This document shows, piece after piece, positions 46,045 to 55,566 of a stretch of 64,000 nt of DNA (positions are counted from its first letter, which is position 1; each line of letters begins with the position of its first letter). The notes under the pieces were generated by a model, which saw only the letters and a list, made by a program, of their open reading frames with translations, did no database searches and had not been told where the DNA came from. This DNA comes from PRDV01 sp963710865 (lineage in GTDB: Bacteria > Babelota > Babeliae > Babelales > Babelaceae): assembly GCA_963710865.1 (NCBI GenBank), contig CAVQBR010000002.1, forward strand, positions 1,674,001 to 1,738,000, written 5' to 3'. The position numbers were made by a program, and so were the translations under genes.

Positions 46045-48178
46045 TTGTCATGGCAAACTATACATACAATAGCGATGAGTGTGGTACTGCTCATACCCGC
46101 TTTACATGGGATGACCGAACTGAAAACCAATGCTGAGTCTTTGCCTGTACAAATTCGTCATAGGGGATACACTCCACTCCATCTCGCGGTCTATTTCGGG
46201 GACCGAGAACAGATTACGCGTTTAATTGCAGATGGTGCAGTGGTGGATGCAAAAAGTGTGAGTGGGTACACACCGTTACATATCGCGGCAGAGCGTGGCG
46301 ATGTAACTACCGTTGAACTTTTTATTACCGAGCTCAAGAAAACTAATCAGACGATAGCACCATCTTCCCGAGTAGACATACGAGACAACTCCCATGTTAC
46401 GCCACTTGCTTGTGCTGCTACAAATGGCCACATAGATGTTCTGGGATGTTTAATTGGCCATGGAGCCAATATTCGGCAAGCAGACAAGCGCGGGTATTTT
46501 CCATTTCACAGAGCAGCTCAAAATGGGCATCTCGAAGCCATGAAAATGCTTTTACCTAACAAATATATGTGCTCAGAAGAAGAATACTTATATTTTTGGT
46601 CTCGGGCAATGACTTGTTCGGTTGAAAGTGGTAAAGTCGAAGCACTCGCCTTTGTCATGAATATGCGGCCAGAAAAAGGCATACGAGAAGTCTCTCCCTT
46701 GTTACTTGCTGCATCATATGGCCATGTATCATTGATGGAATGGTACCTTGGACAAGCAGGCACGAGCATCAGTGAAAGAGACCACGAAGGAGCATCTGCT
46801 TTGCATTATGCAGCGCGATATGGACAGGTGAATGCAGTTCAATTCCTTCTTGACAGAGACCCCTGAACAAATTCACGTTAAAAAGAATGGCAGTGATGAT
46901 TGGCTGCCAGGCGGGGGTACCCCTCTCCATGAGGCAGCCGAGGGTGGGCATAGTGAAGTTATAAAGTGTCTTCTTCGACACGGTCCAGAAGTAGATGCGC
47001 CCTCGATCTACGGTCGAACCTCGCTGTTTTTGGCTGCATATAGAGGACACACCCAAGCTCTGGAGCTCCTCCTTGGCGCAGGTGCATCTCTAACTGCGAC
47101 CGATAGTAATGGATGGCAACCTTTACACGTAGCCATTAGATGCGGCCATAAAACCTGTGTTGAGGCTCTCCTGAGAAAAAAAGCTGATATTGAGGCGAAA
47201 ACATCGAACAATTTTACCCCGCTACTCTATGCAGCACTAGCTGGTCACGTTGAAATTATTAAATGCCTGCTAAAGCACGGTGCAGATAGTAAATATGAAC
47301 ACGGGTCTGGAAATGCGCTTATCAGCGCAATCCTCAACAACAAAGAAGACGCTGTGCACTATCTCTTTCATCATCCCGAAATGGAATTAACGAGTTGCTG
47401 CAATGGTTTACCAGGTAAGGTGCCCATCATCTGCTATGCAGCAAAAGTAGGAAACTATACAGCCGTCGTATTCTCGATTAAAAAGGGTGCTTCTCTTCAT
47501 GATCAACTCAGTGATGGCCGAACCATACTACATTGTGCAGTAGAAGCTGTAAATCATCATGGAGTTGAAAAGTATGGTATTGTCAGACTTTTACTAAGAG
47601 CTGGCGCGGACATGTTGCATCGAGATACCCACGGCAATACGCCTCTTTCTACATTACCACTTTCTCCCGAGCAGTCTCCATTGGCTCAAGCGTATTTTGA
47701 AAATCGCTCCTTATACCTTTCCGGTCATATAAGTGAAACGGATACCATTGATTCTGTTGTTGAGATAGCAGCATATTTTCTCGACATTCCCGTCCTAGAA
47801 GCGCTTAAAGATCGACTGGAATCTCGATTAGCCCAACATCGATCAAACGGAGACAATCTCTTGATGACTGCTCTCAAATATACTGATCTGGAAGGAATAC
47901 ATTGGCTCTTGGATCAGAAAATATGTGCAATTGACGATGTTGACGAGGAAAATCATGATGCTCTCTGGCTGGCAATCAACAACAGATTTGACAGTAACAC
48001 CAGAAAGCTAGCAGTGATTAATAAGCTACTTGAGGCTGGAGCGAAAGTAACTGAAGATCATCTTCTTCAAGCAGCAAACTGCCCTTACAAAGGAATTAAT
48101 GAAATACTTATGAGGCTCGTAACAATCTATAGATATAGTCAACGACCTCAAGAGGAGAGACTAAGCTTGTTCAAGTAA
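46045..48178 (+). pseudogene. Exported ankyrin-repeat protein split by a frameshift, TTG start (array gene 17)
   Basis: The start is TTG at 46045, placed exactly where paralogs have ATG (CGAAAGGGATCGCT before it), giving (L/M)SWQTIHTIAMSVVLLIPAL. Residues about 165-230 (SEEEYLYFWSRAMTCSVESG) are almost those of class A gene 13, so this is a mosaic. The first frame ends at 46866. A run of four C (46860-46863) where the in-frame reading needs three shifts the frame, and the sequence resumes as DRDPEQIHVKKNGSD. The remainder (about 430 residues) is intact, closely matches the next gene and ends in ERLSLFK. The combination of TTG start, weak -10 and frameshift suggests a copy losing function, though a sequencing error could explain the frameshift. 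Confidence 0.85.
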
Positions 48179-48275
48179 TAATTTGGGCGGCATCCGGCCA
48201 TCGGCCATTGAGCAGGCGGCAAAAGGAAAATTTTGTTTAAATGGATAAAGTTTTCAAAAATCGAAAGTAATCGCT

Positions 48276-50441
48276 ATGACATGGCAAACTCTAAATAAAA
48301 TAGCAATGAGTGTAGTACTGCTCATACCTACTTTGCATGGGATGGCCGAACTGAAAACCGATGCTGAGTCATTGCCAGTGGAAATGCGAAGTAGGGGATT
48401 CACACCCCTTCATCTAGCCGCTTATTTTGGTCACACAGAACAGATTGCTCAGTTAATTGCAGAGAATGCCGACGTTTGTGCAAGAAGTATAAGTGGCTCT
48501 ACACCCTTGCATCTCGCAGCCGAACAGGGCCATGTAGGCGCGGTTAAAGCTTTAATTACCGAACTCAAGAGAATTGAGACAGATGGAACTTGCATAGTCG
48601 ATATACAAGATACTGCGGGCGCTACACCACTTGCTTGTGCTGCGGCAAATGGTCATATCGACTGCCTCAGCTGCTTAATTGGGCATGGCTCAAGCAGATA
48701 CGTAGCTGATAAGCGAGGGCGTTTTCCCTTTCATAGAGCAACTCAGAAGGGCCACCTACAGGCCATGGAGATTCTTCTGCCCGATGAACGCTGCTTAGAT
48801 GACGAGAGGAGAGGATACATACAGTTTTGGCTGCAATCAACTCGTGATGGGGTCGAAAGTGGTAAAATAGAAGTTCTTGATTTTGTTATGCAAAGGATAG
48901 CGGGACGCTGTGATCCTATTAGGGGATATCGGATAGACAGTGGTATTGAAAATGTCACTCCTTTGTTACGTGCTGCATCATATGGTCATGTACCATTAAT
49001 GCAATGGTATCTTGAACAGCCAGGCACAAGCATCAGTGAAAGAGACCGCGAGGGAGCGTCTGCCTTACATTATGCAGCGCGATATGGACATGTGAACGCG
49101 GCTCAATTCCTTCTTGAAAGAGACCATGAGCAGATCAATGTAAAAGATGGACGGGATGGCGAATGCCTTCCAGAAGCTACCCCTCTCCATGAGGCCACCG
49201 CAGGTAATCATAGTGAAGTAGTAAGGCTTTTATTACAACATAACGCAGAAGTAGACGCGCGCTCGCGCTTGGTCGCTGCGACGCCACTACATTTTGCTGC
49301 TGGCAGAGGACACACCCAACCTCTGGAGCTCCTCATTGGAGCGGGTGCATCTCTGACTGCGACGGATAGTAATGGATGGCAACCTCTACATGTGGCCATT
49401 ATTTGCGGCCATAAAAACTGCGTTGAAACTCTCCTGCGAAGAAAAGCTAATATTGAGGCTAAGGTACTAAACAATTTTACCCCACTACTCTGTGCAGCAC
49501 TAGCTGGTCATGTTGAAATTATAAAATGCCTGCTGAAGCACGGTGCAGATGTTAAATATGAATGCCGTTCTGGAAATGCACTTATGTGCGTAATCAACAG
49601 CTACATAGAAGACGCTCTGCACTATCTCTTTTATCATCCCGAAATGGAATTAACGAGTTGCAGTAATTGTTTACCAGGTAAGGTGCCAATCCTCTGCTAT
49701 GCAGCAAAAGTAGGAAACTATACAGCCGTCGAATTCCTGATTAAAACGAGTGCTTCTCTTCATGATCAACTCAGTGATGGCCGAACCGTACTACATTGTG
49801 CAGTAGAAGCTGTAAACTATCATGGAGTTGAAAAGTATGGTATTGTCAGACTTTTACTACGGGCTGGCGCTGACATGTTACATCGAGATATCCATGGTAA
49901 TACGCCTCTTTCTACATTACCACTTTCTGCCGAGCAGTCTCCATTGGCTCAAGCGTATTTTGAAAATCGCTCCTTATACCTTTCCGGTCATATAAGTGAA
50001 ACGGATACCATTGATTCTGTTGTTGAGATAGCAGCATATTTTCTCGACATTCCCGTCCTAGAAGCGCTTAAAGATCTACTGGAATCTCGATTAGCCCAAC
50101 ATCGATCAAACGGAGACAATCTCTTGATGACTGCTCTCAAACATATTGATCTGGAAGGAATACATTGGCTCTTGGATCAGAAAATATGTGCAATCGACGA
50201 TGTTGACGAGGAAAATCATGATGCTCTCTGGCTGGCAATCAACAACAGATTTGAAAGTGACACTAGAAAGCTAGCGGTGATTAATAGGCTACTTGAGGCT
50301 GGAGCGAAAGTAACTGAAGATCATCTTCTTCAAGCGGAAGACTGCAAACATGAAGGAATCAATGAAATATTTATGAGGCTGGTAACAATCTATAGATATA
50401 GTCAACGACCTCAAAGGGAAAGGCTGAGTCTGTTCAAGTAA
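48276..50441 (+). CDS. Exported ankyrin-repeat protein, class B head (array gene 18)
   Basis: The 721-residue protein starts MTWQTLNKIAMSVVLLIPTL. Its second half is nearly identical to gene 17 from about DSNGWQPLHVAI to the ERLSLFK end, so the pair is a recent duplication or conversion. The junction is slightly altered (LPVEMRSRGFTPLHLAAYFG). The degenerate repeat block reads QRIAGRCDPIRGYRIDSGIE and is shared with gene 19. The leader is only 97 bases long and lacks the TATAAT (TTTTGTTTAAATGG), so it is probably expressed with gene 17 or weakly. Ribosome site is CGAAAGTAATCGCT. About 14 ankyrin repeats. Confidence 0.9.
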   Translation: MTWQTLNKIAMSVVLLIPTLHGMAELKTDAESLPVEMRSRGFTPLHLAAYFGHTEQIAQLIAENADVCARSISGSTPLHLAAEQGHVGAVKALITELKRIETDGTCIVDIQDTAGATPLACAAANGHIDCLSCLIGHGSSRYVADKRGRFPFHRATQKGHLQAMEILLPDERCLDDERRGYIQFWLQSTRDGVESGKIEVLDFVMQRIAGRCDPIRGYRIDSGIENVTPLLRAASYGHVPLMQWYLEQPGTSISERDREGASALHYAARYGHVNAAQFLLERDHEQINVKDGRDGECLPEATPLHEATAGNHSEVVRLLLQHNAEVDARSRLVAATPLHFAAGRGHTQPLELLIGAGASLTATDSNGWQPLHVAIICGHKNCVETLLRRKANIEAKVLNNFTPLLCAALAGHVEIIKCLLKHGADVKYECRSGNALMCVINSYIEDALHYLFYHPEMELTSCSNCLPGKVPILCYAAKVGNYTAVEFLIKTSASLHDQLSDGRTVLHCAVEAVNYHGVEKYGIVRLLLRAGADMLHRDIHGNTPLSTLPLSAEQSPLAQAYFENRSLYLSGHISETDTIDSVVEIAAYFLDIPVLEALKDLLESRLAQHRSNGDNLLMTALKHIDLEGIHWLLDQKICAIDDVDEENHDALWLAINNRFESDTRKLAVINRLLEAGAKVTEDHLLQAEDCKHEGINEIFMRLVTIYRYSQRPQRERLSLFK

Positions 50442-50702
50442 AAGATGGAGCGGCATCTAATCCTCGGCCATTTACCATTTGGGTGATATTTCGTTGGTGG
50501 TGAAGAAACAATTGGCAGTGTTGAGCACGCAGCAAAAAGAATAAAAGATGGTGCTTTGAGCAATTTACAAAGAGGGTCTCAGATGAACTTTTCGTTGAGC
50601 ATAGCAGGAGTCGCTTGATTTGTTCAAAATTCACATGTACAAAAAGACGATTTTTGTTATAATTTAAATAGATAAAATTTTCAAACATCGAAAGTGACTA
50701 CT
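50442..50702. repeat. Class B intergenic repeat (late array), copy 1
   Basis: Contains CCTCGGCCATTTACC, a TTTCGTTGGTGG stretch, GCTTTGAGCAA and TTTTCGTTGAGC elements, all repeated in order at 52863-53197. No gene is supported. Confidence 0.7.
50636..50663 (+). promoter_or_regulatory. Class B ankyrin promoter (array gene 19)
   Basis: TGTACA (50636-50641), 16 bases, TATAAT (50658-50663), then TTAAATAGATAAA. Confidence 0.75.
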
Positions 50703-52862
50703 ATGAATTGGCAAACTATTAATGCAATAGGAATAAATATACTGCTCATACCAGCATTGCATGGGATGCAAGAACTGAAAATCACTGTTGAATCATTGCC
50801 TGTGGAAATAAGAAACAGGGGATATACACCACTTCACCTAGCAGCCTATTTTGGTCATATCGAAAAGATTGCTCAGCTAATTGCGACGAATGCCGATGTT
50901 TGTGCAAGCAGTGTGAATGGATCTACACCCTTGCATCTCGCAGCAGAACGGGGCAATGTAGGTGCCGTTGAAGCTTTAATTACTGAATTCAAGAAAATGA
51001 GCCTGGTTAATCAGACGACGGATACACCTTCCATAGTCGATATAGAAAATACCGAGGGTGCTTCACCACTTGCTTGTGCTGCTGCAAATGGTCATATCGA
51101 TTGCCTTACCTGTTTGATTGATCATGGCGCAAGTATATGGGTAGAGGATAATCGAGGACGCTTTCCATTTCATAGAGCAGCTCGGAACGGCCACCTAGAC
51201 GCTATGAAGATTCTTCTGCCCGATGACCACTGTGTGCTTAGCGAATCGTTTTGGTTGAAGGCAAATCGGGATGCAGTCGAGAGTGGTAAAATAGAAGTTC
51301 TTGATTATGTGAGGCAAAGGATGCCAGGAGGTACTAGGGGATACCAAATAGACAGTGGTATTGAAAATGTTACTCCCTTGTTGGGGATTGCTGCATCTTT
51401 TGGTCATGTATCATTAATGCAATGGTATCTTGCACAGGCAGGCAGTGACATCAGTGAAAGAGACGAGCAGGGAGACACTGCTTTGCACTATGCTGCACGA
51501 TACGGGCAAGCAGAAGCCGCAGAGTTCCTTCTTCAAAGAGACCCGACATTAATCGATAGAGAAGGAGGTCAGGTACGGATATGGCTATCAGGATGCACTG
51601 CACTCCATGAGGCTGCAGCAGCCGGGCATAGCAACGTTATAGAGGTTTTGCTACGCCACAATGCAAAAATAGACGCTCGAACTACCTCGGGAGCTACGTC
51701 CCTGCATCTATCTGCAAAGAAAGGACATACCAAAGCTGTTGAATTACTTTTACGTGCTGGGGCATCTCCCGAGGCTGCCATGGCTAATGGGCGCACACCT
51801 TTGCACGAAGCAGCTCAAAATGGTCAAAGAGGTTGTGTTGAGGCTCTGCTTCAACACAATGCTCCTATTGAGGCAACTGATTCAACCAACTGTACACCGC
51901 TTCTTTGTGCCATTGAGGGAGGGCATCTTGCTGTGATTAAATGTTTATTGAGTCATGGCGCAAATATCAAGCACTGCTCGCGCATTGGAAATGGTCTCAT
52001 TCACGCTTTTAAAGGCACGGAGAGAAACAAACTTGATGTTATACACTACCTCCTACACAATACCGAAATCGATTTAAGATGTTTCAGCGGTAATTTTTTA
52101 AGCATCGTCCCAGTCCTGTTCGATGCGGTATACAGGAGAAAAAGCAAAATAGTACGTCTCCTTATTACTGAAGGAAGCGCCCTTGATACTCAGCTCGAGG
52201 ATGGTCGGACGATACTGCATTGTGCAGCTTTTGATAAGGGGCGAAAAACGAATGGGATGGTCAAACTTTTAGTACGCGCTGGTGCCAACATGCTCAGTCC
52301 AGATAATACAGGAGACACCCCTCTCTCAAAATTACGCAGCAAACCAACTCAACTTCCATTAGATCAAAATCATTTTCACTATTTTCAAAATCGCTCGCTC
52401 TATCTCTCTGGTAGGCTTGCGGCAGGAGATACACTTGATGCTGTTTCTTGTATTGCAGCAGAATTTCTCGATATTCCCGTTCTTGAAGCATTTAGAGATC
52501 AGCTGGGAGATAGATTGATGAAATGGCGGAAAAATGGAAAGAATTTATTGATGGTCGCCATTACAATAGACGATTTTGATGGAATTAAGTGGCTTTTAGA
52601 TCAAAAGATATGCAACATTACCGATTTTGACGCTGAAAATCATGATGCACTCTGGCTTGCAGTTTCAAACACAAGTGATTCAGCAAGGTTAGCAGTAGTA
52701 AATATGCTACTTGCAGATGGAGCAACCGTCACAGAGGAGCATCTGCTCCAAGCAGCAAAAAGTTGGAATGAAAATAGTGTAAACGAAGTGCTTATGAGGC
52801 TCGTAACAATCTATAGATATAGTCAACGGCCTCAAGAGGAAAGGCAGAATCTGTTCAAGTAA
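50703..52862 (+). CDS. Exported ankyrin-repeat protein, class B head (array gene 19)
   Basis: I start this 719-residue protein at ATG 50703 (MNWQTINAIGINILLIPALH), aligned with paralog starts and 10 bases after GAAAG; an in-frame GTG three codons earlier overlaps the ribosome site. The head lacks two or three residues of the usual hydrophobic core but still reads as a signal peptide. It resembles gene 18 in the first 250 residues and then has private repeats (SGATSLHLSAKKGHTKAVEL; NGRTPLHEAAQNGQRGCVEA). A unique insert FHYFQNRSLYLSG precedes the C-terminal module. The tail is ERQNLFK, a variant of RLS-F-K. About 14 ankyrin repeats. Confidence 0.9.
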   Translation: MNWQTINAIGINILLIPALHGMQELKITVESLPVEIRNRGYTPLHLAAYFGHIEKIAQLIATNADVCASSVNGSTPLHLAAERGNVGAVEALITEFKKMSLVNQTTDTPSIVDIENTEGASPLACAAANGHIDCLTCLIDHGASIWVEDNRGRFPFHRAARNGHLDAMKILLPDDHCVLSESFWLKANRDAVESGKIEVLDYVRQRMPGGTRGYQIDSGIENVTPLLGIAASFGHVSLMQWYLAQAGSDISERDEQGDTALHYAARYGQAEAAEFLLQRDPTLIDREGGQVRIWLSGCTALHEAAAAGHSNVIEVLLRHNAKIDARTTSGATSLHLSAKKGHTKAVELLLRAGASPEAAMANGRTPLHEAAQNGQRGCVEALLQHNAPIEATDSTNCTPLLCAIEGGHLAVIKCLLSHGANIKHCSRIGNGLIHAFKGTERNKLDVIHYLLHNTEIDLRCFSGNFLSIVPVLFDAVYRRKSKIVRLLITEGSALDTQLEDGRTILHCAAFDKGRKTNGMVKLLVRAGANMLSPDNTGDTPLSKLRSKPTQLPLDQNHFHYFQNRSLYLSGRLAAGDTLDAVSCIAAEFLDIPVLEAFRDQLGDRLMKWRKNGKNLLMVAITIDDFDGIKWLLDQKICNITDFDAENHDALWLAVSNTSDSARLAVVNMLLADGATVTEEHLLQAAKSWNENSVNEVLMRLVTIYRYSQRPQEERQNLFK

Positions 52863-53197
52863 CAGTTTGAGCTGCATCAGATCCTCGGCCATTTACCGAT
52901 CAGACAAGTCTGGAAAAGAGGATAAGGTTTCGTTGGTGGAGAAGCAATTGGCTAGGTTCAGCATGCACCATGCTTTGAGCAACTTACAGAGAAGATCTCA
53001 TTGCCTGTCGTCTTATCTGGTAATCCTGCACCAAGTGTCGGTTGCGCTGAAAGATCAAACCAATGAGAACTTTTCGTTGAGCACAGCAGGAGTTGGCACG
53101 CAGATGGATTTGCGCAAATTTTATATACAAATGTGTACATTTTGCTATAATTTAAATTGATAACCTTTACAAAAAATCAAACCAATGGAGGCCTGCA
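52863..53197. repeat. Class B intergenic repeat (late array), copy 2
   Basis: This 335-base gap repeats the elements of 50442-50702 in the same order with extra sequence between them. A 97-codon open frame (52867-53160) runs through it, but no ribosome site or protein similarity supports it. It ends with the promoter of the last array gene. Confidence 0.7.
53124..53151 (+). promoter_or_regulatory. Class B ankyrin promoter (array gene 20)
   Basis: TATACA (53124-53129), 16 bases, TATAAT (53146-53151), then TTAAATTGATA. Confidence 0.75.
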
Positions 53198-55420
53198 ATG
53201 GCTTGGCAAACAATAAAGACGGTGGGTATAAGTATGGTACTGCTCATACCTACTCTGCATGGTATGCAGGAACTTAAGACCAATGTTGAATCATTGCCTG
53301 TGTACTTACGGCACAGGGGGTACACCAAACTGCATATAGCAGCCTATTACGGCCACCTTGAAAAGATTACTCAATTAATTGCGTCCAATGTTGTTGTTGA
53401 TGCAAGAAGTGTAAATAGATCTACACCCTTACATCTCGCAGCAGAACGGGGCCATGTAGGCGCAGTTGAAGCTTTGATTGCTGAACTCAAAAGAATTAAT
53501 AGCTACGCTTGCCCATTAGCTCATCAGGCAACAGATATACCCTCCATAGTCGATATACAAGATGCAGCGGGTGCTACACCACTTGCTTATGCTGCTGCAA
53601 ATGGTCATACAGATGTTGTTAGATGCTTAATCGCAAAAGGAGCACGTATCGGTGTAGCTGACCGGCAAGGATATTTGCCATTTCATAAGGCAGCTCAGAA
53701 TGGGGACCTAGAAGCTCTGAAGATTCTTTTGCCAGATGGTGCGGGAGAAAACCACGCATTTTGTGAGAAGGCACTCCATTGTGCAGTTAAAAGCGGCAAA
53801 ACCGACGTGCTTGCTTACGTTATGAATATAACAAAAGGACGACATGATCCAGAAGGGGGATATCAAATAGTCGGTGGTTCAATGCATGCTACTCCCTTAT
53901 TACTTGCTGCAGCACTTGGTTATCCATCACTGATGGAATACTATCTTGCACAAGAAGGTTCTCGCATTGACGATAGAGACCGCGATGGCGCTAGTGCTTT
54001 ACATTATGCTGCACGATACGGGCAAGGAGAGGCCACTCAATTCCTTCTAGAAAGAAATCCCGAACTGATCAACATAAGGAAAAAAGGCCACCGTAAATGT
54101 CTGGGAGTCTGGAAACGTCTGGATAAACTGCCAGGAGGAACTGCGCTGCATGAGGCAGCCGCCGGTGGTCATAGTGAAGTCGTAAAGCTTTTACTTCAAC
54201 ATAATGCAGAAATAGATGCGAAATTGGCCTATGGTTCAGAGACGCCGCTGCATTTGGCTGCAGAAGAAGGACACACCCAAGTTCTTGGGCTACTCATTGA
54301 CGCCGGAGCATCTCTAACAGCGACCGATATTTATGGCTTTCAACCGTTACATCTGGCCGCTAGGGCTGGCCAGAAAGGCTGTGTTGAGGCTCTCTTGCGA
54401 AACAAGGCGGATATTGAAGCGAAAGACTCATCGAATCGGACTCCATTGCTTCGTGCCGCCGGAAGTGGTCATCTTGAAACTATTAAATGCTTACTCCAGC
54501 ACGGTGCAGATATCAAGTGTGAATCTGATAGATGCTTACTCCAGCATGGTGCAGATATCAAGTGTGAATCTGATCATTTTGGAAACGCGCTCAGCTGCGC
54601 AATTTCCTGCAACAAGGAAGCCGCTACGAACTATCTCTTTCATCATCCCGAAGTAGAATTAATGAGCTGCATCTTCCATGCCGCAAGAAGCGGCAACTAT
54701 AAAGCTATGGAACTCTTTATTAAAAAGGGAGCTTCTCTTGATACTCAACTCGATGATGGTCGAACCGTACTGCATTGCGCAGTAGAAGCGGTAAACAATG
54801 ATGGATTTGGAATGTATGGTACTGTCAGACTTTTAATACGAGCTGGCGCTGACATGTTACGTCGAGATGATGCAGGTAATACGCCTCTTTATTCATGCAA
54901 AGGTCGTTCTAATTTACTAGAAACTAAAACTTATTTCGAAAATCGCCGAGTGTACCTTTCTGGTAGTATACCTCCTGGAGATACCATTGATTCCGTTTTT
55001 CTGGTAGCAGCAGACTTCCTCGACATTCCCGTCCTCGAAGCACTGAAGGATCAGCTGGGAGATCGATTGATGCAGTGGCGAAAAGATGGAAAGAATTTGT
55101 TGATGGTCGCCCTTACAGCAACGGATTTTGATGGAGTTAATTGGCTTCTAGATCAGAAGATATGCGACATCACCGACGTTGACGGGGAAAATCATGATGT
55201 TCTCTGGTTGGCAATTAAAAACAAATCACTTGAAATTAACGCCAGAAAGCTAGCGGTAGTTAATAGGCTCCTTGAAGGGGGGGCACGCGTAACCGAGGAT
55301 CATCTGCTTGAAGCAGCATCAAGCGGGCATGAAACTGTCAATGAAGTGCTCATGAGGCTCCTGGTAACATATCGATACAGTCAGCGCCACGAAAATGAGA
55401 GGCTGAGCCTGTTCAGGTAA
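53198..55420 (+). CDS. Exported ankyrin-repeat protein, class B head (array gene 20)
   Basis: The last array protein (740 aa) starts MAWQTIKTVGISMVLLIPTL after the best ribosome site in the array (TGGAGGCCTGCA). Its first repeat has TKLHIAAYYGHLEKI in place of TPLH. It pairs with gene 8 (DPEGGYQIVGGSMHATPLLL; FHHPEVEL). A 45-base in-frame tandem repeat duplicates CLLQHGADIKCESD near residues 431-460. The C-terminal module ends ERLSLFR. About 14 ankyrin repeats. Export, and binding of host proteins, are inferred only. Confidence 0.9.
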   Translation: MAWQTIKTVGISMVLLIPTLHGMQELKTNVESLPVYLRHRGYTKLHIAAYYGHLEKITQLIASNVVVDARSVNRSTPLHLAAERGHVGAVEALIAELKRINSYACPLAHQATDIPSIVDIQDAAGATPLAYAAANGHTDVVRCLIAKGARIGVADRQGYLPFHKAAQNGDLEALKILLPDGAGENHAFCEKALHCAVKSGKTDVLAYVMNITKGRHDPEGGYQIVGGSMHATPLLLAAALGYPSLMEYYLAQEGSRIDDRDRDGASALHYAARYGQGEATQFLLERNPELINIRKKGHRKCLGVWKRLDKLPGGTALHEAAAGGHSEVVKLLLQHNAEIDAKLAYGSETPLHLAAEEGHTQVLGLLIDAGASLTATDIYGFQPLHLAARAGQKGCVEALLRNKADIEAKDSSNRTPLLRAAGSGHLETIKCLLQHGADIKCESDRCLLQHGADIKCESDHFGNALSCAISCNKEAATNYLFHHPEVELMSCIFHAARSGNYKAMELFIKKGASLDTQLDDGRTVLHCAVEAVNNDGFGMYGTVRLLIRAGADMLRRDDAGNTPLYSCKGRSNLLETKTYFENRRVYLSGSIPPGDTIDSVFLVAADFLDIPVLEALKDQLGDRLMQWRKDGKNLLMVALTATDFDGVNWLLDQKICDITDVDGENHDVLWLAIKNKSLEINARKLAVVNRLLEGGARVTEDHLLEAASSGHETVNEVLMRLLVTYRYSQRHENERLSLFR
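54488..54577 (+). repeat. 45-bp in-frame tandem repeat in array gene 20
   Basis: Two adjacent 45-base copies (54488-54532 and 54533-54577) differ at one or two bases, adding 15 residues within one ankyrin repeat. Confidence 0.9.
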
Positions 55421-55442
55421 TGTAATACCGATAAACATGTGG

Positions 55443-55485
55443 ACCTGAGTAAGCTCATACTACCGAACAAGCTCAGGTTTCTGTT
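55443..55485 (+). terminator. Terminator-like hairpin after the ankyrin array
   Basis: ACCTGAG (55443-55449) pairs with CTCAGGT (55472-55478) across a 22-base loop, followed by TTCTGTTTTC. The surrounding bases resemble the terminator region at 33833, including the downstream CAGTCCATG. Confidence 0.6.
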
Positions 55486-55566
55486 TTCACCGATTACCGA
55501 TATGACTTCCAGTCCATGAAAAGGATGAGACTTTTTTTAGATCAAAAGGTTGAAACATTGGGCATT

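Noticed and set aside
52867..53160. A 97-codon open frame in the spacer before array gene 20
   Set aside because: The spacer is a repeated non-coding element with a promoter at its end; the homologous spacer at 50442 does not keep the frame.
7744..55420. Regularly spaced short direct repeats across the array, CRISPR-like at first sight
   Set aside because: The repeats are about 99 bases apart, coding and diverged, and correspond to ankyrin codon blocks; there are no uniform repeats with unique spacers and no cas genes.
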